Assembly: GCA_013398955.1 (NCBI GenBank)
Contig: VWPU01006279.1
Span: 57,501-121,500, forward strand
Direction of reading: 5' to 3'
Length of the DNA: 64,000 nt
From: Callaeas wilsoni
Lineage: Eukaryota > Chordata > Aves > Passeriformes > Callaeidae
Part shown: one piece after another, positions 48,160 through 60,297 of the stretch
How positions within the stretch are numbered: position 1 is the stretch's first letter
How the letters are laid out: every line of letters starts with the position of its first letter
Program-made: the position numbers and the translations under genes
The notes under the pieces: model-generated
Seen by the model: the letters and a program-made list of their open reading frames with translations, nothing else
Databases searched by the model: none
What the model was told of the DNA's origin: nothing

Positions 48160-49850
48160 TGATTGATATTTTTGTAAATACAGAAAGAAATGAAAGATAA
48201 TATTAGACTCAGAGATGTCTCATAAATTTTTTTCTTTCTTTCTTTGACTGTATTATAAACTTCAGTAAAACTGTGATTAGCGCTGGCTGTTTGTGTATCT
48301 TGACAGCTATAGATAGATACTTTGTTATCCATTTGTAAGCTTAAAATATTTAAAAAAGGAGCTGAAAATGGGGTATTTATTTTACTAGTCTGTATTATAC
48401 ATTTATAGTTGGTAAATTGGAAAGCTATCTGGGTTTTTTTACTTGTGTTTTTAGGAAAGTGTTCCTCCCAGGACTTGTAGAAATTAATTTTTTGGTTAAT
48501 ATTTCAATTTTAAATTGAAATAGTACTAGGCAATCTGACAGAAATTTTGATAGGGATGTAATTACCTCTAGTTCTTTCCCTCCTTTATAAGGTTAAATCT
48601 TACTCACATTTACATTAAAGATGTAAATACCTCCATATGAAAGCAAACCATATTGATTTTGGGGTTTGGGGTTTTTTTGGCTTTTTGCATATAGAAAAGA
48701 AATTATATGGGGAAGGTTTAAAAACCGCTTGTTGAATAGATGCTTCACAATTAACAGCCGTGACTTTGCCTATGAACAATGGCTAGAATTCTGCATTGTG
48801 ATTGCTGGTTATTAGAATAATTTTTGCCCAATCATCTGATTCCTTTTATTGTCTTATATGCAGTTATTTTCATTAGAATATACAATTAATGAGTTTGCTG
48901 AGTTGAGATGAATTGGTCTTGGAAAATATTTTGTAATTACAAATATTCATATATCCATCCTCCTATATTTGACAAGCTCAGCTTAAAAATGTTCCTTGTT
49001 ATTTGTTGATGAACAATATTCAGATGTGGTTGGGTCACCACTGCTGACTTAGACCCACTGCGATTTTCAAAAATATGACTATGAATTTTTTGCTGCTGGA
49101 GTCCATTTCTGGAAGGACACCTAGATCATTAGCTGACAGGAAATGGCGTAGTTACATTGAAAACAATTTTCACTAATTGATTATCTGGCTGATTTAATTT
49201 CCAGTCTTGGCTCTCACTTGGACCAGATGCAATATTATCTCTCAATATAACTCATAGTTAAATTTTACTGAAACGATATCCCTGTGAAATTTCTATTTGT
49301 GCAACAGACTTAGCATTTATCTATCTATCTTGTTAAAATCTAAAATAAACCGAGGCAATCCCATCCCACATTCAGGGAAGTGTCCTATTTTTGGTCTCCA
49401 TGCCAACTCTCTAGAGAAGTGTCTACTATTTTGTACCATCATTATGAGTACATTCTCTTGTTACAAATAAAAAACCTGCTCTCCTTTCTATTGCCCTAGT
49501 CTATTCATTTAAAAATTGTTTCATTTTTACAACACTAATGTTATTCTCACCAGCTTGGCAACCCTGGGATAATAGCATAAATCAGTGAATTATTATTTTT
49601 GTTTAAGGCATTTCTAATTTTTAATTAAAAAGAAAAGTCAGACTCTTGCTGATCACCTACAGGATTGTGACTCTCCATGGTTACCTGTCACTCAAAGAGA
49701 TCTAGCTCTGAGGAATGCTAATTAGCACTGTTAAAGCACTGGTAATTGAACTGTGGAGACAGCCTGCAGAAGGAGGCTGTTTGCATTCAGCACTGCTTTG
49801 CCATTTAAATGGACGAGTACAGTCATGAAGGTACAGTGGATAAAAGCGGA
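48160..49850. promoter_or_regulatory. AT-rich candidate conserved non-coding block
   Basis: A long AT-rich block, nearly free of repeats, containing an 11-bp-arm palindrome (48500-48522), a TAATTA core in gctaattagc (about 49720-49730), an RFX-like ccatggttacc (about 49676-49686) and a 12-bp palindrome CCATTTAAATGG (49801-49812). Small (TTTC)n and (ATCT)n patches occur at about 48231-48244 and 49317-49328. The texture fits a developmental enhancer, but no alignment was possible. Confidence 0.25.
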
Positions 49851-49884
49851 AAAAGCACTCAGGCTGTAATTTTTCATTTTGACT

Positions 49885-50475
49885 TCAAAGTTGTTTACCA
49901 AAGTGTTTCCTAGAAACGAGTGCCCGCACCGAAAAAAGTGTCAGGCGTAGCAACTTCGCTGACAACCCACGCCTAAAAAGTGCACAATGCCCTTCATCTC
50001 CAGCTTCGCTTGGTGCCTGGAGCAGCTGCTCGGAGCACTGCAGCTCGAGATGCTGCCTGGGATGACCACGCTGCTCCCCACTCAGTGCTGGGGTTCCAGG
50101 CCAGAGTTTAAAAATTAAGGAAGCACCAAATTGAAAACAAGCCACAGAAAAACCCTGAAGGAAACTAGTGATCGCACTGTGGTTGATGACTTTTCCAGAT
50201 ATGTAGCTGTCTCCCAGTGCTGTGATATCCACATGTCCTGGAGTAAGGCACCTTCCATCATAGTCTTTACAGGGGTTTTTAGAGGCTGGCTGAGGTGAGG
50301 CAGAATGTCTCTTGGCACAGTAGAAGTGAAACTCAAGGGCAGGCTGATTGTCTGGCACCTTCAGATGGGCTTGATTTTTCTCTGAAGGTAAATACTCAGC
50401 ATCTCCTGAATATCTAATACTTTTCTTAGAAGTACCCCAGAAGTGAGGTAGCCATGTCATGCTGATCTTTGTCAT
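49885..50475 (-). other. Unassigned 196-codon ORF, probably non-coding
   Basis: Second-longest gap-free ORF. It begins MTKISMTWLPHFWGTSKK and ends VRALVSRKHFGKQL. It shows no hydrophobic segment typical of a membrane protein and no motif I recognise. Local GC is higher than average, which lengthens chance ORFs. It lies about 1.8 kb from the 207-codon ORF on the same strand, with no common feature seen between them. Confidence 0.12.
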
Positions 50476-50688
50476 CTCTTTGCTTGTGTGATCTGTTTCT
50501 TTTTCTGTTGAACAGCTTAATGTCTCAAACTTTTCCCCATGCCTTCAAAGACTTGTACGTTTCTTTAGTATAGCAAATATGAACAAGCTCATTCAAAAGT
50601 ATGAAGCTGTACAGTGCAACACTTACATGAGTCATACATTTAGATGCTTTGGGAATACTGATTTTAAAATATGTCATTCTGCTAATAA

Positions 50689-50800
50689 AATCATAAAATA
50701 TCCTGAGTTGGAAGGGATCTACAAGGATCATCAAACTCCAAATCCTGGCCTTGTAGAAGGCAACCCCAAGAATCACACCATGTGCCTGAAAGCATGGTCC
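50689..50800 (-). mobile_element. CR1-type LINE fragment, 3' end, - orientation
   Basis: The sequence aatcataaaatatcctgag, then ttggaagggatctacaagga, then tcatcaaactccaaatcctg, with a later aatcacaccatgtgcctgaa, follows the reverse complement of a CR1 3' terminus. It is more diverged than the 35.2 kb copy and belongs to a different CR1 subgroup by its wording. It ends within a hundred or so bases. Confidence 0.8.
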
Positions 50801-53800
50801 ATATGGATGAAATCAATTTTTTTCTGTTTGTCAGGTAAGGGTGTTGACATTTTAGTACCTGCAAGATCATGAATTGGTCATTTATTTATGTGAAGTGAGT
50901 ATTTGCAGCATATAATGGTTATACTTTATTAAGCTGTGAGTATTTCAGAGAGATACTAACTTAAGTATTTCAGGATACTTTTGAGTAAAAAAGCAAATAT
51001 ATGATGATGCAGAAAGTTTCCAGGTGTTATCCCCACTGATGACTTAAACTTGAAATCCCTTTTCCCTTGAGTGGAAGATCTCATCTATTCTTGACTGATA
51101 AAACTGACTCCAGATCTCAGTGAGTCCAGGACTTCATGGAGACATTTCACTGTGTGAAACTGTTCAATGGGTAGCACGCAAATGCTACCTTTGTTTTTAT
51201 TTATCCAAAACTGTTCCTGTGTGAGATGTTCCTAGTGTTTCTCATTTTTGCTGCTTTGTGGATGCATATTTTCTATGTTATGAGGAAAACCAAGGTTGAT
51301 ATTTTCATGTTCATGTGCTGGCACATTCACCGTGTTTTTTTTCTCACAGGCATTTCACAGGGCACGTCATTTCTTTTAGCCTGCTAACCATGGCCTGTGC
51401 CAGCTGGGTGGAGAAGGACACACATACCTTTTCACACAATTTACACTTTGCTATTCAAAAATACTAGGGGAAAAATTCACATCCCAAGGTGTTCTCAGGA
51501 GTATAATGGCACATCACTGGCTTTTAATCTGAGTCGTCTCAGGCTGTTGCCTTGGGAGCTTGTTGCCTTTTTTCACTTATTTGCAGGTTGGGTCTGAAGG
51601 GGGTACTGTCTTCCTCTGATTTATGTCAAGCTGTTATCTGCTTAGAAGTTTCTCATGACTCTTTGTCTCTGAAACACTTCTTCCATGCCAGGTCTCTGGT
51701 GAAACATGGGCAGGGTGCAGTGTGTTCAGTATAGGGCATTGTACAGGGTTCAGTCCCAAAGCGAAGGGCACACGGCAGCTGAGCTCTTGACTGGTCATTT
51801 TGCAGCATGGCATGGTTCCCCCAGTGGTGATGCCAGGCTGAGCATCTCCACCGTGGAACTCCCTGCCAGGAATGCCTCAGGGTGCTGTGGAGGCTTTGCT
51901 GCTTCTCACCATGACCTAGGCACCTGCTGGAGCCTCTGGCAGCTGTGCTCACATCCCAGTGTGCTGGCAGGCACCTGAAAATAAGAAGGAAGATTGCCCC
52001 TAGCTCTCACCTGGTAGTTAAGCAAGCAAAGAAAATCAGTCTCAGAAAAGGATGCTCTGACTTAGCTACCCCAAAGAAAACCTGAAGTCATTCTGATGAT
52101 CCAGGCATCCAGCCCTTAAATACATGATATTACCTATCCCTTAATTTTGAAAGCCTACTAGTTAGGGCATAGGTTGGTACCTATGAAGACCATATAGAGC
52201 CTTTGGTAGGAATGGGGAGCCATGGCTGACAAAGGAATGAAAGCTGCTGTATCAGATGCTGCCAGTGCTTGGCTGGCAGGTGCTGCTGTCTCTGCAGCCC
52301 ATCGTGGTCTCTGACAGTGGCACAGCAGAGCTCTTGGGTTGTGGTGAGGTGTGGTTTTTGAGACTAGACCAACACTGACCTATCAGCAAAAAGACTTTCA
52401 GGTTGTTTCAATCAGATAGTGACCTACTGCATGTCCCAATCATCTAGCAGGGTGAGATAGTTGAGAAAGACCTATTTTGGAGATCTGAGATGGCAGGCGC
52501 CACATGCAGCACTGCAGGTAAAATGCTATGTTGAAACAAAGAACTTCTTCCTCTGTGGCTTGAAGGCAACATTATAGTATCAAATGTGGTTTTGCTCTTC
52601 CTTGTCTGTCTCCAGAGAATTACACTGCTTAGACTCACACAAAGGACCTGAGTTTTGAGCTCAGATAGTTTCTAAATTTGCAAAACATTTGCAACCGTCA
52701 GTATCAGGTGCATTGAGCAGAGGAGCCATATTTCTGTGGGGAATGTGGTAACGTGGAATGCTGGAGCAATAGATACCTTGTTTATTTTAATCAGTGTTAA
52801 GAAGAAAAAAACATTTGAAATAGGAAAATTAGACAGTGACTATTAATTTGGCATTTTGCCTCTACTGACTTGCCAGAAAAAATATTAGTGCTACTAACAA
52901 ACCCAAAGGCAAAAAAACCAGGTGACTTACCTGCTGTCACTCAGCATGTGAAAGCCAGAGATGAGACACTCGTTGTCTTAAACCCATGCCCAGTCCATTA
53001 GCTCAAGCTTCCTGACATGTAGGCTGTTAGCAGGGACAGATAATAGGAGCAAGAAAAAAATCTCATGATATGTTACTCGTATCTGCCTAGTCTTTTCCAG
53101 GGCAGAAAAGCTTTTCACTCCTTAGAACTTGCCTGCAAAGGGATATTTGCTGTTATGATTCTGTCAGTGTAATAATTATATAGCATTCAAAGCAATTTCA
53201 TCTGAACTGTAGATAAGTACTTTAGTACTAGGAGTTGCATCAGTGTGACTGTAGCAGATTAGTGCCCTGTTACAGGCAGGATAATTGCCTCAGTAAATCT
53301 CCCCTATGTTGACAGACCCTTCGACAAGCAGAGCAGTAGCCATTTCCCATAAGTGGCCACATTTCAGAGCACCGAATTGGCCCCAGTGCCAATGACACCG
53401 ACAGTTGGATTTTTGAGCAGTGGTTTATGCAGACACCCCCAAAGCAGCTCGTGCCTGGATTTCACACCTGCTGCTTGGTGTATGGTTGAGTGCCTTTTTT
53501 GTGAATCGGGCCAAGCAAATGCACACGATGTGCTCCACAGGAAGAGCCAGTACAAAGGCACAGCTGGTTTTGCACCAACAGTGATTTTCCAGTACTTTTC
53601 ACACCAGACGAAAGGTTGCAGTGTGCCCATTTAATCTGAACGCACAGAGGATGCTGGAGGCTGGATCCTTTGCTCCTGTAAATACGCATTGCTCCATTCT
53701 CTTTGGTGCCTTTGTGTTATGCTGTCACCTGATGACATTTGGTTTACTTCTCTGGCAAAAGTCTATAAAAGCCTTCTGCTTTTGCAAGTGAACACTAAGT

Positions 53801-56800
53801 AACTGTACCAATTCAAAAATAGCTTAATATGAACACTAAGAAATCTTTCTCTTCTAATTGCAAATAAACCTGGGTTTAGTTACATGTACATTTGTATTCT
53901 CTTATCAGTGGAGTTTTTGGAAACAGTGGAGTTTGAGATGAGCTGGACTGAACGTCTGTGCAGGCACCCTTAGCTGCCATGTGCAGCAGTGCTGCCCAGG
54001 TACAGCCCAGGGGCCTGTGTCACATCCTGCCAGGCTCCAGAGAGCCGTGTGCCTCAGTGCTGGGGTGGTTATTGCCTGATGTGCCAGCCTGATGGAAGTC
54101 ATTATCCTCTTCAAATGGAGTCTGCTCCAGCAGGGAGAAGGAAGGTGCAATATTTAGAGCTGCTGTGTCCCTCAAACTATTGCTTTTTGGGGTGTTCATG
54201 TGACGGTATGTGTTCCCTGGTGGACGATTGCTGGAGGCTGCTGGGCAGCTGGAGTTCATGGTGGTGCGCCGGGGGATGCAGCTGCAGCCAGAGTGCTGCT
54301 CACCATCGACTGCTGTGCTGGGGAGGGACACCAGCCCCAGCCCCCTGGGCTTCTGTCCCCCAGGAGCTCCCCTACAGCCTTTTTCCCTACCAAAGTCAGC
54401 AGGTAGAAATGTGTGACTTCAGCAGGTGCTGGCCCATGCACAACTGCTCAGCGCTAGAATATTTGCATTATGTTCTTCTGTGCTGTTAGAGCAGATCTCG
54501 CCCCATCACACTTCATACTGAAAAATTTAGCCATTTGATTTGAATATCACATTTCCTCTTCTGAATGTTAAGCCATTCCTAAAATAGCAAATTGGAAACC
54601 AATTTGCAGTTTTGTCCCCGGAGCTCTTAGACTGGTTGTGGGACAAAGGGCTTTGTGTCAAAGAAATATCTACCTCCAGCAGCAGGCTCAAAGAAAAAAT
54701 GATAATAAAACACTTTAAAGAATGCATTTCACAGTTTATCCTTGGTGTGAATTGCTTCTTACACTGTGAACTTTTTGGACCGTAGGGCTGAGAATTTTCC
54801 TTCAAGTCTGTCCTGGTTTACAACCAATGAAGGTCTCAGAGAAGACATGGCAAAGCTTCTGCTCTGAACTCCAGAGAATGTGGAAATGGAGCTCTAATGA
54901 GTTCACCTGTCCTGCGACAGCTTTCCCAGCAAAACAACAAACTGGCCATGCTCTGGTTGAGGAGTGGAAACCCTGAGGGGATTCTAATGTGGCATGTACT
55001 CACTTCCTGATTAACTATACCTGCTGAAAAAGCTTTTTTGTTCTAGAGGTCTTATGAATTGCTCCAGTCTGAAGGATTACATTACAGAGCAGTTCATGAG
55101 TATGGCATTTCCTGGAACATATTTAAAGAAATATGGTGCAAGTGCATATATTGGCATACAGTCTTCAACCTTCCTGTAAATGAAATATTACCAAACCTAG
55201 AAAACAACCCCCACAAAGAAAAAAGCCCCAAATCATTAAGAGTCTCGGAGGTGTCTAAAACTAGGTGTGGACTAGGTCATAAAGTGCATTTTGTTAGTAT
55301 GATACTTTCAGCTTGCTTCTGAAAACAGTTCAAATTGCTGTTATACAGCTATATGTTTCTGGGTTAATGCTGACATTAGCTCAATGTTCCATTTGAGAAG
55401 TTAGATTCTTCTTTGCAATGAAATGCAGAATTTTGGCAGGTTGTCCACAGCTCTGTGGCTGCACAGTTTGAAGGTGTCCATGCCTCTCAGGTTGAATTCA
55501 CTAGACTCTGGTACTAATCTGAGGGAGAGCTCCTACGTTTTTGTGAATACATTTCAGCCCTCTGGCTGTTCCCCAGCCTGGGCACCTTTGGAGAATTGCT
55601 GTGTAACTAGCAGGTAGATATGAAGCCTGCTGAGGCTGGCGGGATTTGTTTCCATCATCCTCTGTGGATGTATCTGCTGCCAAGTGACTTCTTTCCCTCC
55701 GTGCCTTGTGCAGCCCTGCAAGAGGAGGTGCAGTAAAGCAAGGGCAGCTGCAGAGGTGAAGGGAGCGTGGGTTGAGAAGGGCCCTGGAGGGACTGTGTGT
55801 TTTGGAGCAGGGAATGCAGACAGAGAACTTTTTCAGACTTTAGTTATAAATCAAAATATATATGTAAGCTCTTGAGAGAAGGTCCGGCAAGCAAAAAGCT
55901 GTTCACAAAGGAATATCCTCGATAATTTTAAACTGAGGGAATTGAAGAGAGTTGTGGGTTTGGTGTGGTTACTTATCACCAGAGATAGTGGCCAAATTGC
56001 AATACAATCTGATTAATTCAGCCTTGTTTTTCTTCATGTGAAATATTAATGAAAATTCATGCATACCATGTTTAAATTTGTCAGATAAAATTCTCCCTGA
56101 ATTACTTAGCTCCACTTCTAAGGGCTGAGCAGCAGTGCTTACAGTGAAAATACTGCTTCAGGCTCGAGACCAGTCACTGCGGCTCTCTAATATTATAGAA
56201 GCTGTCTAAACAACAAGCGGCTGCAGGTACAGGAAAACTGGCAATATCAGCAGTTAAGAAAGCCACAGAGTGGTGCTAAAGGCACGTCCCTCTCTGCTGA
56301 GGTGTGCTGCTGGCAGCAGGGGGGTGCCAGCCTCACGACTCCCCCACGGGAAGCAGAAGCTGTGCGGAGGGACACGCACTCCAGGTGTCTCGAAGATGTG
56401 TTTCAGTCACCAGCCTAAACACAGCCTTTCTGGCTAAACAAAATCCCAGTGATATCCTACTAGTGACACAAATGATGTTATTTTCCAAAGCCATGCCAAA
56501 GTGTTTAGTTTTCTCCTTTTAAGCAGCTAGTTTTAAAAGGATTGTATCCAACTTCAAGCTGCGAGAAAATTGCATAGAAAACCTGCTTTGGTGAGGAGAA
56601 GTATAAGGGAAACAGTCCCATATTGATAATGAATGAAGCAAATGTGAATGGATGAAATAAATTTATTAATATTGCTGCTGATCAGTTTCCCCTTGCAATT
56701 GAATTGTGTAACATCAGCTCCCTGTTTGTTTGAGCAGAGCAGCAGTTGCAGCTGGTGTATTTCAGGCTGACTCCCAAGCAGGTGGTGGCTCCTGTTTTGT

Positions 56801-59800
56801 AATGTTCTCTTCTGTTTTAAGTAGGCACAGGATGCTGTTTTAGTGAAGACATTGAGCACGGCCTACAGACTCTTTGGCACAAATTGAAGATTATTTTTTG
56901 TTCTGGTGGGGGTTAGAGGCCTCAGGTTTCAACTAAGATCCCACAATCCTTGATATCATGCAAACATAAGTGTGTTGCTTCTACATAGGCACAGCCCTGT
57001 AACCATGGAAAACATCAGAGGAACCTTCCTGCAAGCTCAGATGTTTGGCAAAGGAACATTGTCAACAGGACTATGCCAGTTGTCTGTGGCCTTTCCTGCC
57101 ATGTTGTCTTGAAGGTAAGTAAATAATGAAGAGGAACAGAAGGATGGATTTATACTTGAATGGATTCATACCTGAAGCTCTTTGGAAAATGGGGCACAGA
57201 GACACTGCCTACAAATGCAGTCTACTCTTTTTCCAGTATTAATCAATTACTATTGTCACTTCCATTTTACAGGCAAGAGATGGAAAAGCTAAGTAAAAAT
57301 TCAAGATTACCATTGCAATGTTCCTGACAGAGCTGAGAGCAGATCACAAAATCCCTGAGTTTTGTACCTGAGGGATGGTCCAAAGAGGCAGGGAGGTAGT
57401 GGCAGCACACCAGCAGAAGAGGCATACAGAGCTGTAAAGTGAGCAGTGCCCATCATACCCATGTATTACTGATTCAAAAGGAACAAGGGACTTCACAAAC
57501 CTACAGCCAGCCTGAAACGTTGCTCCACAGAAGTTTTTTATTCAATATAATGAAGCAGTAAGTTGCTATAATTGGATCTTGAACTTATTTACCAAGACTT
57601 TGAAATGTTGCTGTTCACTCTGGCATAGGCATTTAAACTGTTCCCAGCACAAATCTGGGAAAGGCAATATCAAGGTTTAAATTTTCCCTCTGACTCAGAC
57701 CAGGGGTTTGTCTTCATGTCTGAAGCAAAGGTGTCTTCCCTCTGGTCTGGGAGGATATGGTAGCTATCAAGCTGCTACAGACAGAGCAGATGTCTAATTT
57801 TCCCTTTTTCCCCACAGTTCTTTCCCTGTCTGTGGAAAACTTAGCTTTTCCCTGGCACTAGGCCTGGAACTGTGGTTGTGTCTCTCAGGTGACAATCCTA
57901 AATCTCTCATCACTGTCTTCCCAGCCAAAATATCTTTTATGGATCCATGTAAGCACAGAAGAGCATGAAGAGCATCTGGAGGAAAAGATGCTCATGTGCA
58001 GAGGGCTCTGCTGTGGTGGTTTGGGCGCACTGTTGAAAGGGCAGGTGTGGGTTCAAGGTGCCTCCTGTCCTTTGGAAGAGTGGAGTTATTACCAAGTTAG
58101 AAGTGTGTAAGTGGCCTACTCAACCTTCTCTGATTTATAGCAAGCAACTACTCTCCTCTATTTTTACCACTTGGAAGTGAACTACACTAGTATAGCCGGA
58201 GGGTAGGCAGAAGTTATGCTTTTTACAGAAAGAAAGAGTTAAAAAGAGTTGGATTCAAAGCAATTCTACTGTTGTTTTCCAGTCCAGTTTTCAGACTGGA
58301 AACTGGCTGAAAAGCGAGTGTGCAGCTGGACACGAGGTTGTACAGCCCATGATTTTTAGAAGAGCCACAAGCGATTTTGCAGGTTTTCTATCAGAGTGTT
58401 GGTACAGATGGCAAGACTTCCACAGGGATTTGCTCCAGGTCTTCCCCTGTGCCTCTAGCAGGTGTCATGGGGAAGTCTGGAATATCTGAGCCTCGGGGAT
58501 GATTTAATTCCTTGCTTCTGCCCTGTCATTTAATCTCCATTGTTCTGCCTTTTCCCTGCGAATATGGCTTCTGACAGTATGTTCACTGCCTTCTCCGTCA
58601 AGATCACTTGTGCCTTGCTCTAGGGACAAGTGACATAAAGCCCTTCTTGCTCAACAAGCGAGGCCCCTTGTGCTGCCATTACAGAGCTCTGACTGAATGC
58701 AAAACCCAAGCTGGTATTGCTCATACTTAATCAATTGTGTCACTGCCGAGGTATTGGTAATTCCTGAGTTGTGCCTGCTAGGCAGGCTGGGAAAACAGTA
58801 AGGAATGGCCAGGAAGGAAAATCACTTTGCAACAACCGGATGTGCAGAGTCTGAAGTGGCAAAAATTTGCAGCATCTGCTCCTTGGGCCTGAGACAAGAT
58901 GACTCCATGCAATGCAAGGTAAGCTCATCTTTTTACTGCTGTGCTGCTTTCCTCTGTAAATTTTAACATCAGAGTTCTCACTTCTGTTCCATGGTTGAAA
59001 CTGTTGGTTGAATGCTCTCTTCTGTTGGGAAAATTTCTAGTTTTTGCATGGTAGGGCTATTGCTTCTGAGAGCAACACTTCTGTTACTTCACATTTTAAT
59101 TGTTGCTCATTGAGAACAGGATAAATGAAGCTTGAAGTCCATAGCATTAAAGCTATCCACAGACAACCTAACTGTGCCTGTTACTGTGCTTAGATGATGT
59201 CAGCAGCATACCACTTACCTAACCTATAAATGTCACTGATGTGATTTGTGCTGCTGTAGAAGATTTAGGGAGAAATTCTAACACACAGCAAAAGAAGGAA
59301 ACCTTTAAGGAACAGATGGACAGGCAGGATTTTCACACTCACAATTCATATGTAAGAGCACAGAGAAGCCCATATTTAAGGCAGCAGATTTTTGCTGAGG
59401 GTGAGCACATCTTGCACATCCCTTGGCACCTGTGCCAAGGAACCACCTTCTCATGGCACGCCGTGCCCACAGCAAAGCCCTGTGTGGAGCCCAGTGGGCA
59501 TAGAGAGGTACCAGGTGGGTGCCAGCTCCATGCCTGCCAGGAGAGTTCTCCTGCCACCAGGGCTTAGGATGCGCACGGCTGGCCCAGGGCAGGGCAGACA
59601 CCCGGACACACCGACCTGCTCCTTTGAGCAGAGCTTGCTTCCTGCCTCTGCTGCGGCTGTGGCCTCATGCTGTGCTCCTTCAGGGGTGTAGGGTGCTGGT
59701 GAGGGACCTGGGGAGGCTGCCTCTACCAGCCTTTCAGTTCCAAGTAGAAATTTTGCTGTTCGAGTGGAAGAAAAAAGACTTGCAAACCCTTCTGCATTCG

Positions 59801-60270
59801 CCTGCTCTCGGCTGTGGTTCTGGCTGGGCTCCGGACGGCCTGTGACTGTGTACCCGCGCTGCAGCAGCTCACCTCTGCGCTGCATCTGCACCTCTGCCTG
59901 CAGCTTCTCCTCTGAGCTCCCTGCTCTGTTGCTCCTGGGTGACCCTTCCAGCCCAGGGGAGGTCTTCTCCCCCAGAGGTGCTGTTCAGAGCAAGGGGAGG
60001 TCAGAAGAAAAGTTGAGATATTTTTGAAATTTTTTTTTTTTATGGTTTCAGATTTGTTGGTTTTTTTTCCTCAGTGTCCATGAGACAATGTAGGTCAGTG
60101 ACAGGGCAAGGCCAGGGATATTATAGGTGTAGCTGCTCTTTGTGCATCAGGGTGTCACACAGCGTGTTCCACAGCCCGTTTTATTTTTGGAGGGGTGGCG
60201 TGAGGGGAAAGTTACACCCTCTGAATTTAATTCGTGATTTATGTGTGTCAAGTTGGATGTATGTTTTTTT
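50801..60270. other. Intergenic DNA, no gene seen
   Basis: Alternating AT-rich and GC-richer segments. GC-richer patches at about 53940-54420 and 59440-59960 carry overlapping ORFs on both strands (up to 166 residues at 53989-54489) with no recognisable domain. I searched by eye for V-ATPase subunit G3 and CD45 exons on both strands and saw none. A/C-rich patches such as 55200-55230 are low complexity. Confidence 0.4.
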
Positions 60271-60274
60271 CCTT

Positions 60275-60297
60275 CCCCCCCCCCCCGTTTTGGGGGG
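60275..60297 (+). repeat. C12 homopolymer followed by G6
   Basis: Twelve C at 60275-60286, then GTTTT, then six G at 60292-60297. The C-run can pair with the G-run in a short hairpin with a five-base loop. Such tracts are prone to sequencing and assembly error. Confidence 0.9.

Noticed and set aside
53989..54489. 166-residue + strand ORF
   Set aside because: Tryptophan- and cysteine-rich low-information sequence with overlapping opposite-strand ORFs and no recognised family.
54810..55040. Possible LTR start (tgtcctggttt) resembling songbird retroviral LTRs
   Set aside because: Similarity ends after about eleven bases; no poly(A) signal, CA end or target duplication was found.
59451..59891. 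146-residue - strand ORF
   Set aside because: It lies in a GC-richer patch where four other ORFs overlap it in other frames; there is no domain and no splice context.
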